Shown here piece after piece: positions 10,629 to 20,702 of a stretch of 64,000 bases of DNA (positions within the stretch are counted from its first letter, which is position 1; each line of letters starts with the position of its first letter). The position numbers were made by a program, and so were the translations under genes. The notes beneath the pieces are model-generated. The model worked only from the letters and a program-made list of their open reading frames with translations. It ran no database searches and had not been told where the DNA came from. This stretch comes from Phytophthora hibernalis (taxonomy: Eukaryota; Oomycota; Peronosporomycetes; Peronosporales; Peronosporaceae). The DNA lies in the NCBI GenBank assembly GCA_012656075.1, contig JAAKBF010000221.1:434001-498000 (forward strand). The letters run 5' to 3'.

Positions 10629-13069
10629 ATGAGCGTCGATTTGGCGGCCATCCGTGCGGCCTTCGCGGCCTGCAACCTGGATCTGGAGGAAGATGCCGCC
10701 GGTACATGCGTATCTATCTGCACTGAGTTCGGCATGAGCTCGGACGACATGGCGGCCCAGTGGGACGCGTACTCCATGAACCAGCAGCTCTCGGGCGCGG
10801 CGGACGCTGACGGCCTCGTGGCCTTCCGCTCGCACCTCAAGCAGCAGCAGCAGAAGATCAAGGCGAAAGAGACCGTACCGGTGCCTGCGTCGCAGAAGAG
10901 GCGCCAGCCCAAGACGCCCGTGGTCAAGCGTCCGGCCGAAAGCCAAGACAAGCTCGAATCGCTCTACAACGTCAAATCGCCCGAGGGCAAGCACGCGCGG
11001 CCGTTTGCCAGTCCCACTGGCAGCAACAAGGTACAACGCACTGACGGCATGTTCTCGCCCTCGTCGATGCAGTCTCCACCCGGAAACAACTACGAGAAGC
11101 GCACGGACGCAGGCAAGACGGTGTCGGAGTTTAATGCGCACCTGAAGAAGCAGATTGAAGGACTGGGGCAGAACACCGGACGGCCGGTCAAAGTTGCGGC
11201 GCCGTTCCCTTCGCGCAACCTTGCACCGAACGCCTCTTACATGTACACCCCACTCTTTCAGCGAGCAATTGCGTTGGATGAGCAACTGGTCGAGTACGAG
11301 GAACTTGTGAAGGAAAAGTTTAACCTGGAAGAACTCAAGCCCGTTGGAGACCCCTCCCGGCACAAGTGACTGTGGTGGGAAGGATCGTATGCGAAGCCGC
11401 GGAAGGCAAGCTTAACCCGAGTGTGGTGCAAATTGAGGGAACCAGGAAGACTTGCGGCGGTCAGCGTGTGCTCCTTGACTTGAGCGGAGTTCCCAACTTT
11501 CAGATTTTCCCCGGCAAGGTGCGTCAGCTTGTTGTAATTGGATCGAGGGAGTTTCGATGTGAAATTCTGAACTTGTTGCTGATACCGAATCACAGATTGT
11601 TGCCCTGGAAGGCATTTTCCCGGATACTCGGTCTCCGATGGCGGTCAAGAAGTTCCTCGAGGTAAGATTTATATCGGTTAGGTATGTATGTATCACGACT
11701 CGTCTCACTTTGGCTTGTGCATCCTTTTTCCTAGCCGATCCCTGCACCGCCGGCTACAACACCGCCGACACGCATTAAAGAAATTCAAGGCGAGCACGGC
11801 AAGCCTGTTCGTGTGCTTACTGCGTGTGGTCCCTTCACAACTACCAGCAATGTAAACTACCTGCCATTGAACGACTTGCTACAGATCGTCATTGACCAGC
11901 AGCCAGACGTCCTTATTCTCGTACGTGAAGTAAAGTTGTTGTCGGTGAAGATTGAAGTTGGACTAACTGATAGTTTGTCGTGTCTTCAGGTGGGGCCATT
12001 TATCGATTCGATTCACTCCATGTTCCAAGACGGATTGGTCAAATACGACGGCATGATGCTCAGTTTTGAAGAAATCTTTTTGTTCAAAGGTAGCATGCAT
12101 CCCAATCAATTGTGCGGTAATAATGCCTTGCTTACTGATTGTGCTTCACTTTGCAAACAGTGATGACACTGCTGAACAATGTTCTGAGAAGAACGAGCGG
12201 ATCCAGATTGTGATTGTGCCATCGCTGAGGGATGCTAATCACGAATACGTCTACCCCCAGCCCCCGCTCAACAAGAAGAAGGCGTGCGAAGCGTTTGAGT
12301 CACCCGAGTATGCCAAGGTTTGTACTTGAGCACCTGTGCTGGAACCTATACTATTTGATTGTGGAAGCTGAAACCACTTTGTCACCGCAGCGCGTACACT
12401 TCATGTCTAACCCCAGCACGTTCTCGATCAACGGAGTTGTTTTCGGAACGTCAGCCTTGGACGTCGTTGTGCAACTAAGCTCGAACGAGCTGTACAGGTG
12501 CGTCCAGCGAGCGTGTTGAACCTTTTCAAGCTAACGACTAACTGCTATTTTAGAGCTCAAGTTCGCGACCAGAACCGACTACTTCGTCTGTGTGAGCAAG
12601 TAATTGACCAGCGAAGGTGTGTTGACGACTGGCTCAAATGGATTTCGATGCAGGATTTCTTATACTTTTGCTGTGCTGTCTGGTCACCCAATAGCTACTA
12701 TCCGATGTTTCCGCCCCCGCCAAGCAGTGAGGCTCCGATCGACCTGCGGTATATGAAGCAATTCCAGTTTGAACAGACGCCGGATATCGTGTTGCTCCCT
12801 TCGATCCTGAACCGCTTTTGTGGAGTACGTAGTACCTCCAGCCTTTTGATAATTTTGCGGTGTGCTCATTGTTGATGTGCTTATGATTGCAGCGAGTGAA
12901 AGACTCCATTTGCATCAACCCTGGCCAGCTCTGCAAGGGCGAGTCTGGAGGCACCTTTGCGCATATTACCATCCTCCCATTGTCCAGCGATAAGATCGAG
13001 AGCGCGGCAGACGACATGTGCGCCCACTTCGTGCCGGACCGAACGATTGTTGAAATCAAGCGCATTTAG
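10629..13069 (+). CDS. POLA2: DNA polymerase alpha subunit B
   Basis: Regulatory B subunit of the polymerase alpha-primase complex, nuclear, needed to start replication. Start ATG at 10629. Nine exons: 10629-11518, 11596-11661, 11735-11920, 11990-12089, 12161-12317, 12391-12497, 12554-12616, 12695-12824, 12893-13069. The N-terminal part has a small helical domain then a Pro/Lys-rich linker. The OB-fold region shows TVVGRIVCEAAEGKL and FPGKIVALEG. The inactive phosphoesterase domain shows VLTACGPFTTTSNVNYLPL, DVLILVGPFIDSIH, IVIVPSLRDANHEYVYPQPP, SYYPMFPPPPSSEAPID, and the terminal NPGQLCKGESGGTFAHI, all family landmarks. Frame slips occur near 11362 and near 12195. C-terminal residues IVEIKRI close the normal-length protein. 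Confidence 0.9.
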
Positions 13070-13625
13070 GTGTTAGGCGAGCCGAGAGGGGCGTGAGCAC
13101 GGTGCACGGCGACGGACTGCAGTTGGTTGGTGTGCGTGTCGTACGTGCCTGCGCAGTGGGCGTCGGAGGCAGCGGTGGCGTCGACGACAACAGCAGGAGA
13201 GACAGGCTGGTATCGCGGCGTGGGGAATGTTGACGCCCATCAACCGCTTTCTGTGACGGTGCGCCGCGAACTGGAGCTGCTACGCGACGTACGCGCACTG
13301 AAGTGGGACGTCGTCACCATCGATACGGCGTACATAGGAAGCTGGAAGAATTGGCGCGGGTGCGTGCTGCCGTCGACAGCAGCGAACGTCCACTTCACGC
13401 TGGTGTGAACGGAATAGCCGATGCCGTCCAAATATTTGATCAAATATCAATTTTGGCGTCAAATTTGACCAAAGTTATTTTCGGTTCCGAATTTAAAGCC
13501 GAAAATACCGGTTAACTTTCCGAGTTAAAAATTTAAAAATTCGGGAACCGAAAAATGTTAACTTTCATTGCGAACCGAAAATAAGTTTGGGGAAATGCCG
13601 CCAAATTTGTATTTTGACTTTGAAG
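13070..13625. other. Intergenic region with AT-rich inverted repeat
   Basis: No coding family recognised in 13070-13420. From about 13430 the DNA is AT-rich and palindromic: ATTTTCGGTTCCGAATTTA (13477-13495) faces a near-perfect inverse at 13534-13556. The AACCGAAAA word appears again at about 13576, and GGTCAAATTTGACG-like palindromes lie at its left. It probably carries the promoter of the following coiled-coil gene and may be a small foldback-element remnant. Confidence 0.45.
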
Positions 13626-15365
13626 ATGAGCGAACCACCTCCGTTGACGTCCAAGGAGCTTCTCATTGACCACATCAAACAGAACTTCGACCTGGAGAAG
13701 CAGAGATGTCAGCAGCAACAGCGCAATGCGATTTATGAAGAACAAGAGGACGCAGGGCAGATGCAAGTGCGTCGACTGAAGCGACGGTGCGCCAAGTTGG
13801 AGCGGAAAGTGCAGGGGAAGGAGGCGGAGATCCATGCTCTGCAGGACCAAGAACAATTGCGCTTCCCACTGCTGATGCATGAGACCATGCGCAGTCTGCG
13901 CTCGCTGGAGGACAACCAGTCCGACCGCACTGCAAACGCTTTGGTAGGCTGCAAGGTGCTGTGTGCGTTTTGACGAGTGTGACTGTGGACTGACCACTGT
14001 ATCGAACATTACTGTAGCCGCTCTCGCACTCGGTGATAAGTGGAATGGCCCACGAGAGGCAAAACGTTGACGCTCGCATCCATGAATACGAGCAGCAGGT
14101 GCGTTGTGTGCAGTTTACTGCCGAGCAATTGATGGTTTGAGCGTGACGGATACTTGGTGTTTGCGTAGATTGCTGAGCTGTACGAAGAGAACCAGCAGGA
14201 GAAACTCAAGAACAAAATGATGAGCGAGTGTCTGCGTGATCAAAAGCACGCCAACGCAAAACTGATGAAGGCGTGCAAACATGTGAAGCAACAACTTCAA
14301 GCCATGAAGGACAGCGGTTTAAGCCAGATGCTGGTGGATATCGAGGCGAGATGCGATGCCTTGGAGAAAGAAAACTCAACTGATGAAAAAAATGGTCGAG
14401 GAGTGCTCTCTGGTAAGGCTGTTGTATGTTGTCGTGGTCTCTGTATCAGTTGGTTTTAATTTATTCAATATGTCCCTAACCAGCGCGAGAAGCAAGAAAC
14501 CGAGCACAAAGACCTGATCAAACAACTTGATGATTTGATTATGGAGTCTGCGAAATGGGAAGGTAGGGACAATTGGTGTTATCTCATAGTGTACCCCTCT
14601 TGACTTGAAAAAAGAAATTGTTGCCAGGAAAAACGAAAAACTACAGCAAACAAGGGATCAAATTTGCGAGCAACAGCAAAAAATTGAAAACTTGAAATCC
14701 GACTTGAAGCTTGCGGGTCAGAAAACAGCGCGCTCTCAAGAACATTGCCTAGAAGATGACGAGCAAGAGGTATGTGCCTGACTTTAATTAAGTGTGCAAA
14801 TTTACGCTATCGTCTGCATCACTTGAGATATTAACTCTGCTTGCTTGGTCAGATCGAACGGTTACAGCGTACTATCAGCTTAGAACGAGTCAAGTATCAG
14901 GATGTTCAAAAACGCCTCGACAAGGCCACAGCAGAAAATGATATCGTTCGCGAACAGCTCGCTATCAGAGACAAAAAGTTGTATTCCGAGATGATGCTGC
15001 AACATGCTTAGATGAAGACGCGTATGATCAAATGTTGATCCAGGTGCGTGTTATTGACTGCTCTCTCTAGTGAATTACACTTACGTCTGTAACGCCAGGT
15101 TCGATTCATCAAGTGCAAGTTGCACGCACTGAAGGACCTGGTGCAAGTGTATGACGAAACAAATCTCATCGACATCAACTTGCTCGACGAGGAAAATTGT
15201 TTCCAAGCCGAAGATATCCCAGAAACTGCCGTGCCGTTTGCGTCAAGTTACACGATGGAGCTTTCTGAAAGTGTATTGGAGGCAGCCCATTATTTATCTG
15301 AGCTGCAGCAAACAGTTGAAGACGTGTGTGCTCGTTTGATGGGTAACACTTGCGCGTTGCAGTAA
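13626..15365 (+). CDS. Coiled-coil protein of unknown function
   Basis: Start ATG at 13626 (MSEPPPLTSKELL). About seven exons joined by short GT..AG introns (for example donor at about 13944, acceptors near 14018, 14168, 14484, 14852, 15100). Almost the whole predicted product is heptad-like, charged coiled coil: VRRLKRRCAKLERKVQGKEA, IAELYEENQQEKLKNKMM, then RKNEKLQQTRDQICEQQQK. The C-terminal domain (LHALKDLVQVYDETNLIDIN onward) is less repetitive and ends with LMGNTCALQ. Two one-base frame slips occur, near 14375 and in the AAAAAG run near 14980. No diagnostic domain was recognised; cytoskeletal or centrosomal scaffolds are the usual roles of such proteins, but nothing here proves one. Confidence 0.62.
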
Positions 15366-15564
15366 AAACACCTGCAGTATTTGTTTGTCAGCAATGCCCA
15401 ACACTATTGCCAAGCTCGTGTAGGCCGCCGAAGCAATGCGATACGAATTGAGTAAACTCAAACAGCAGAATACGTATAGTCATTGTGTTGACTCTTGCTA
15501 ACCCTCGTGCTGCATACACCTGCAACACATTCGACTAGCGAAAAATCTGCACCGCCGGACAGAT

Positions 15565-16161
15565 TTACGCAGAGTGTTTCTGCAAGTAAGCGGCAATCTC
15601 CGGGTTCGTCTTCACGCGGTTCGCGATGGCCTCGAGCTCCGGGTACGGGGCAGCGGAGAATCTGGGAATGAACTTGCGCAGAGGGTTCTCGATCAGATCG
15701 AAAGCTGGATGTCAGCGAACGTCGCCTTACTGACCATGAAGTAGTCACCCTTGATCATCGACGTGAGCTTGCCGAACTTGTGGGGAAGCGTCTCCTTCAG
15801 GAACTTCCCGGTCTTTTCAGTCTTCTGGGTCTCGTCCTTTTCGTGGAAGCAGATGTCAATGTAGTCCTCGAACAACTCGCACAACGTCTCGGAGATCATT
15901 TCCACACGCAGACACTCAACCGGATCCTCTGGGTAGAGACCGCCCAGCTTAGCGGCGTACCGGACGATGGTCATACTCTGGCAGTAGGTGCTGCCATCTA
16001 CCTCCAAGATAGGCATCTTGCCCAGCGGGGTTTTGGGCTTCAGCGCACCCCAATCCGCAAAAGGGACACACGAGCGTCCTCAAACGGCACCTTGCCGTAC
16101 GTGAGCACGAGGCGCGGGAGCTCGCCGCGGGCAGGGAGCGGGAAGTTAGTTGCGCGGCCAT
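15565..16161 (-). CDS. Glutathione S-transferase, sigma-like, interrupted frame
   Basis: First of a local GST cluster. Start ATG at 16161 (MAAQLT) and stop at 15565-15567. The thioredoxin-fold N-domain reads FPLPARGELPRLVLTYGKVP, then TPLGKMPILEVDG (cis-Pro loop) and CQSMTIVRYAAKLGGLYPED (glutathione-binding QS plus RYAA). The helical C-domain contains FADIQL and ends in a run homologous to the neighbours (PELEAIANRVKTNPEIAAYL). Three one-base frame slips are present (near 16143, 16060 and 15712). Three breaks in a short gene make a pseudogene possible, but the same error pattern affects housekeeping genes here. It conjugates glutathione to electrophiles if functional. Confidence 0.72.
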
Positions 16162-17114
16162 TTTTTATCGAGGGCGGCGAAAGCGAAAAGATGCAGGAAA
16201 GCGGAGAAAACTGTCGCCGACGGGAACGATTGGAAGCGATCCCACCGTTGTAGGTGGTCGCAATCACATCATCTCAGACTGAGGATCGTCGCAGTGCACC
16301 CCATCACAAAGACCAACACCGAACACTTCAACCAAGCCCAACAACTTGGGTGCATTGCTGTTTGGGTGGTGAATCTCTACAGCCTACACTTGTTCCAGTA
16401 CCGTATAATACTTCTTTGATCCGACAACATCTTATATCCGACTGTACCACTAGTGTACCAATAGTACGGCTGTCACCACCATTCACTGCACTCTTGCAAG
16501 TGCACAACTTGCTCCATGACCAGGAAGGCCGTCACCGTCCCAATTAGATGCTGCCGCTTCTTGGCAACACGCTCGATGCGATGTTCTACCAAAAGGAGCG
16601 GTTGTGGAGCTGGATAGCGGAGCAGAGCAACCTTAGTGACGGCAAACCCTGGGTTCTCATCATAATTGGCCGCCCCTGGGGGAAATGGAGCACTTGTAAG
16701 GCAGCTCAAGCTCCGCACCGAACCCTGCCGGACTGTGCTATTAATAGCAATTAGCCAAGAACAACATGTCAGCAATGTTAGCGAAGTTCTACATGGGCTC
16801 GGCGTTCGCAGCATGTACCCCCTTCCCTCCAGAATGCGATTATGCCAACCAATTTTCATTTTGACGAGTTTTTCTTTAAAACAGATTTTTGACAATCATA
16901 TCGTACGAAGATTGCAATCTTGCCAACGCTCACTTGCCCTACACCTATTCAAGATTTGGTGTCGGATCAAAGAAGTATTAATATTATTCGGTACTGCAAG
17001 TCGTAGTTATCCAATTTACGGGACTCAAGACCATCCATCCCGTACAAATAATTCAGATTACGTATTCGACTTCACATCCGAAAAGATCCTCATCTGCCAA
17101 AGAGACACGAGAGG
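16162..17114. other. Intergenic region between divergent GST genes
   Basis: Contains both GST promoters and a cytochrome P450 fragment at about 16540-16680 (listed separately). Other open frames (for example 16666-17118) have no recognisable domain. The last 70 bp before the next GST, with ACTTCACATCCGAAAAGATCCTCATC, is a candidate core promoter, not matched firmly to a consensus. Confidence 0.4.
16548..16680 (+). pseudogene. Cytochrome P450 N-terminal fragment
   Basis: The stretch PLLGNTLDAMFYQKERLWSW then WIAEQSNLSDGKPW resembles the P450 N-terminal region (proline-rich hinge, then (L/I)GNT and the A helix) of fatty-acid-hydroxylase-like oomycete CYPs. A stop codon (TAG, 16545-16547) precedes it in frame, and the match ends near 16680. 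No haem-binding loop FxxGxRxCxG is seen nearby, so this is at most a relic. Confidence 0.4.
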
Positions 17115-17807
17115 ATGAACCAGTTCGGCCTCGTGGCCGTGACTGCCGTGCTGGTAGCGCTCTACCACAACTACCTGGCCCCGCAGCCGGCAGTGTACCT
17201 TGCGCCCTCGCAGCTCAAGCTCACGTACTTTGCCGGTGCCGGCCGCGCCGAGCTCTCGCGCCTCATCCTGTCCGCTGGTAACGTATCATTCGAGGACGAG
17301 CGTTTGGACCGCGAGTCCTTCCTGGCGCTCAAGGCCACGCTGCCCTTGGGCCAAGTACCGGTGCTGGAGGTTGACGGCACCACGTACAGCCAGAGCATGG
17401 CCATCGCCCGCTACGCCGCCAAACTCTCGGGTCTGTATCCTCAGGACCCGCTCCAGAGTCTGCGCGTGGACATGGCGTCCGAGTCGCTCATCGACGTTAA
17501 ATCGCTCATCTCGGAGATCACGTACCGCGCACCGGACGAGGCCACAAAGGCCGAGAAGACCAAGAAGCTGCTGGAGGAGAGCGTGCCCAAGACCCTGAAC
17601 CTGCTCGAGGGGTTCGTGCAGCCAGGCCCCTTCTTCCAGGGCGACACGATGACGTACGCGGACCTGCAGCTGTTCGACGTGGTGAAGAACGGACTCGGCA
17701 ACTTTGCCGACTTCTCGCTGGACAATTATCCGAAGCTCACGGGGCTGGTGGCCAAGGTGGAGGCCAACGCCAACGTGGCCGCCTACCTGGCCAAGCACCA
17801 GAAGTAG
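17115..17807 (+). CDS. Membrane-anchored sigma-like glutathione S-transferase
   Basis: Intact single-exon GST of 230 residues, ATG at 17115. Residues 1-20 (MNQFGLVAVTAVLVALYHNY) form a hydrophobic N-terminal anchor or signal that its neighbour at 18146 lacks, suggesting attachment to or entry into the endomembrane system. The GST fold starts at QLKLTYFAGAGRAELSRLIL, with the sigma-class catalytic Tyr in LTYF. TLPLGQVPVLEVDG holds the cis-Pro loop and QSMAIARYAAKLSGLYP contacts glutathione. The C-domain includes TYADLQLFDVVKN and ends in VAAYLAKHQK. No frame break. Likely conjugates or reduces lipid-peroxide-type electrophiles (inference from class). Confidence 0.9.
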   Translation: MNQFGLVAVTAVLVALYHNYLAPQPAVYLAPSQLKLTYFAGAGRAELSRLILSAGNVSFEDERLDRESFLALKATLPLGQVPVLEVDGTTYSQSMAIARYAAKLSGLYPQDPLQSLRVDMASESLIDVKSLISEITYRAPDEATKAEKTKKLLEESVPKTLNLLEGFVQPGPFFQGDTMTYADLQLFDVVKNGLGNFADFSLDNYPKLTGLVAKVEANANVAAYLAKHQK

Positions 17808-18145
17808 GCAAAACGGAAGGAGAGTCGTGTTAAGCCTAATGAGTGATTGATTTTGCAGACAATGCGTTGCAGTCTCATACATTTGCACCTCGTTGTGCGT
17901 TTCGAGTACATGTATAATACGTGTAGAAATCGTGGTGGGGCCCCGGGGATCCGTTTCAGTACGGGACGGTGCAAATCGCGCAGTCTTACGCAATCTTAGC
18001 AACGACTGCGTCGTTTGATTCATCATCCAACTGTGAGCTCCACGTGGGAATGATGGCAACTTTCATCACCGGGACCGCACCGCTCCATTAGAGCTCATTT
18101 GCGAATTCGCTCCGCTCCACTCAAGACTCGACCCATCCCACCACG
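17808..18145. promoter_or_regulatory. Intergenic region with oomycete-type initiator before GST
   Basis: Space between two tandem GST genes. GCTCATTTGCGAATTC at 18093-18108, 38 bp upstream of the ATG at 18146, closely resembles the oomycete core initiator GCTCATTYYNCAWTTT. A TACATGTA palindrome lies at 17907. No gene seen. Confidence 0.6.
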
Positions 18146-18747
18146 ATGGCCCAGCCCCAGCTCAAGCTCACCTACTTCGACGGCAAGGGACGCGCCGAGC
18201 TCTCGCGCATGCTCCTCTACTACGGCGGCATGACGTTCACGGACGAGCGCGTGACTCACGCTGACTTCGCGGCGCTCAAGCCGACGCTTCCTTTAGGCCA
18301 GGTGCCTGTCCTGGAGGTCGACGGCGTCGTGTACGCCCAGAGCATGGCGCTCGCTCGCTACGCCGCGAAGCTCTCGGGTCTGTACCCGACCGACCCCGTG
18401 GAAGCGCTGAAGGCCGACATGTTCTCGTGCTCGCTCAGCGACCTGGAGGGCCCCTTCATTGACTTCATGTTCAACACGCCGGACGAGGCTGAGAAGGCTC
18501 AGAAGAAGAAGGTGTTCGTCGAGGAGACCGTGCCCAAGCTCTTGCCGCGCTCGAGAAGCTCGTGGCCGGAAAGTTCATCCTTGGCGACAGGCTCTCGTTC
18601 GCTGACCTGCAGTTCCTCGACTTCGTGGACAACAAGCTTAATTGGTCCTTCCCTGACTTCTCGGTCGACGCGTTCGCCAAGCTCGCCGCGCTGCTGAACA
18701 ACGTCAAGGCGGAGCCCAAGGTCGCCGCGTACCTGTCGAAGCAGTAA
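18146..18747 (+). CDS. Cytosolic sigma-like glutathione S-transferase, one frame slip
   Basis: GST without an N-terminal anchor; ATG at 18146 (MAQPQLKLTYFDGKGRAELS), catalytic Tyr in LTYF, LGQVPVLEVDG loop, then QSMALARYAAKLSGLYPTD. The C-domain reads SFADLQFLDFVDNKLNWSFP and ends VAAYLSKQ at 18747. The frame slips by one base at about 18540 (CAAGCTCTTGCC). The copy in the opposite arm of the big inverted repeat has one more C there (CAAGCTCCTTGCC) and reads continuously, so the break is either a sequencing error or a mutation after duplication. The inverted repeat begins inside this gene at 18526, so only its 3' third is duplicated. Confidence 0.87.
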
Positions 18748-19165
18748 ATTATGCGTTCAGGATCGGGCAGCTAAAGTGCAACACGATCGTTTAACCTTTT
18801 AACCTTTCATTCCCTTGTAACTGCTGCAGCTTGTGGACGCCAAACCACGCACTGTGCTTCACGTGCGGTATTAACATGCCGGTGGTGAGGAGCCACCAGT
18901 GGTGACACCACCGGTACCGGTGACCTTGCCGGTGTTGTATCGAAGCATCCTTTTGCTAGTCGTGCCAGCTCTCACTGAGTAAACAAGGGGATTACACGAC
19001 TCGTGGCCAAGTCCTTCGTGCCCGCATTGCCAGAGCTCTTATCTTTGAGGCCACCTCCATGGCTCCGCCTCAAGCTCGTGTGTATGATGCACACGAGCTT
19101 GTACATACACTGTATGTACTTTGATATCGAGGGCCGTGGTGAATGACTTATCAAAGTGCTTGAAG

Positions 19166-19506
19166 TCGACGGCGTGGTCTTCTCACTGAGTCTTGCTACC
19201 GCTCGCTATGCAGGCACCCTCGCACGTTGTGATGATGTGTTCTCCAGGTCGTTGGGAATGGTGGAGATGCTCGGTGATCTTGACGCCGGAACCCAGAAGC
19301 AGGAAGTGTTCGGCGAGGTAAACTGTTGTTGAAGGCAAACTCACAAGCTGTCGTGTTACACGGCCCGTGTATCAATCGTCATGTGTTGGGATTTTGTGGA
19401 GAATGAGATCAACTTCGAGGCATTTCGTAAGCTGGCCGCAGTGGTCTCAAACGTCAAGGCTGTCCCCAATATTGCTGTGCGTCCCGCGCAGAAATCCCAG
19501 CAATGA
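19166..19506 (+). pseudogene. GST relic (left arm)
   Basis: Two disconnected GST pieces. About 19166-19320 reads KVLEVDGVVFSLSLATARYA, matching the VPVLEVDG loop and SMA-ARYA helix. About 19383-19505 reads DFVENEINFEAFRKLAAVVS and ends with a stop, matching the C-terminal DFVDNKLNW...KLAALLNNVKAEP region. The N-terminus and the middle are missing. A decayed tandem GST copy, duplicated with the arm. Confidence 0.7.
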
Positions 19507-19527
19507 GGTGGTAAGGAATGCGGCAGG

Positions 19528-20567
19528 GATTGATAGTCAAATGGTATATTAATATGTTCGAATATGTTCGAATATTCGAATGAATATTAATATTCATATT
19601 TGATCTGGTTTGCCCAAATTAATATAATATCTCGAATGAGGTCGACAGGCGGAGGTCATACTGTATTACTACATTTGAATACAAATGAATCTTGTCAAAA
19701 ACAAACACAAACTGCACGTTTCAGGCCTCAAGCCTCAAGCAACGTTTACTTTATGGTTTCCTGCCCATTGGTCTCGTTTCCGCTGCTGCTTCCACTTATT
19801 TTAGAAGAAGAAGCCGCAGCGATGAAATGTGCTCGAGTCCCAGAGCTCGATGTCATGGAGGAGTGCGTCGAAGCAGCAATGATGTTCGAAATGACGTGCG
19901 ACTATCGGCTAAGTAAGGTTTTGTATCTTATCGTTATTCCCCTCAGTAATGCATGGGTGGTGCTTTCATTTTTTGCTTTGTTTGAACAACTTTTGCAGTA
20001 AAAACTGCGCCAAACGGTAAACGAACGTTTTTCACTCGGGTGCTGCTTTCATTTCTTGCTTTGTTTGAACAACTTTTGCAATGAAAACTGGGCCACACGG
20101 TAAACGAACTCAGAATCAAAGACAAGAGGAATCGATCACGAAACTCTTTTAGGTACAACTACCCAACGCAGCTACTCATATAGTTACAGTTGTCAGCAGG
20201 ATGAGGATGGATTTAGCTCCTCCGAAACAACCAGCAGCGTATATATGGCAAGAACGGCATACCGAATTTAGGCTAGATCAGACTAAACCTATGACTTTTA
20301 AAACACTAGAATACATTGTATTGTCACCGCCGAAGTATCAATAAATGGCGGGTTCTTACAGACAAACAACGTACTCGTACTTCGATGTAGCCATCTTAAC
20401 ATATCACCTGAAACGCACTAAGTACGATTGAATACGGGTATTAATACGTTCAAATATTAATATTCATTCAAGCGAGCTGAAACGAATGAATATAAATATT
20501 CATATTCATATTCGATTCTGAAAGCAATACGAATATTCAATCATCCAAAATCAAATGACTATCAATC
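19528..20567. repeat. AT-rich transposon-like segment with inverted ends (left arm)
   Basis: Bounded by GATTGATAGTCA (19528-19539) and its exact inverse TGACTATCAATC (20556-20567). Near both ends the words GAATATTCATATTCG and ATTAATATTCAT recur in both orientations, as in subterminal repeat arrays of DNA transposons. An imperfect tandem duplication of about 80 bp lies at 19961-20110 (TTTGAACAACTTTTGCA twice). No transposase or target duplication was identified. Confidence 0.45.
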
Positions 20568-20702
20568 GAATATGAATCACCCGAAAAACAAGTTCATTGT
20601 GGAGGCAAGTTGATCGTACAACATTGATTTATTAATCTACCGCGTTTGCACTACGGTGTGCAGCAGCAACTCCTCATCGACTACAAAGTACGCGACGTTC
20701 GC

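Noticed and set aside
10599..11363. 254-codon minus-strand frame opposite POLA2 exon 1
   Set aside because: Leu/Arg-rich shadow of the clearly coding POLA2 exon; no domain.
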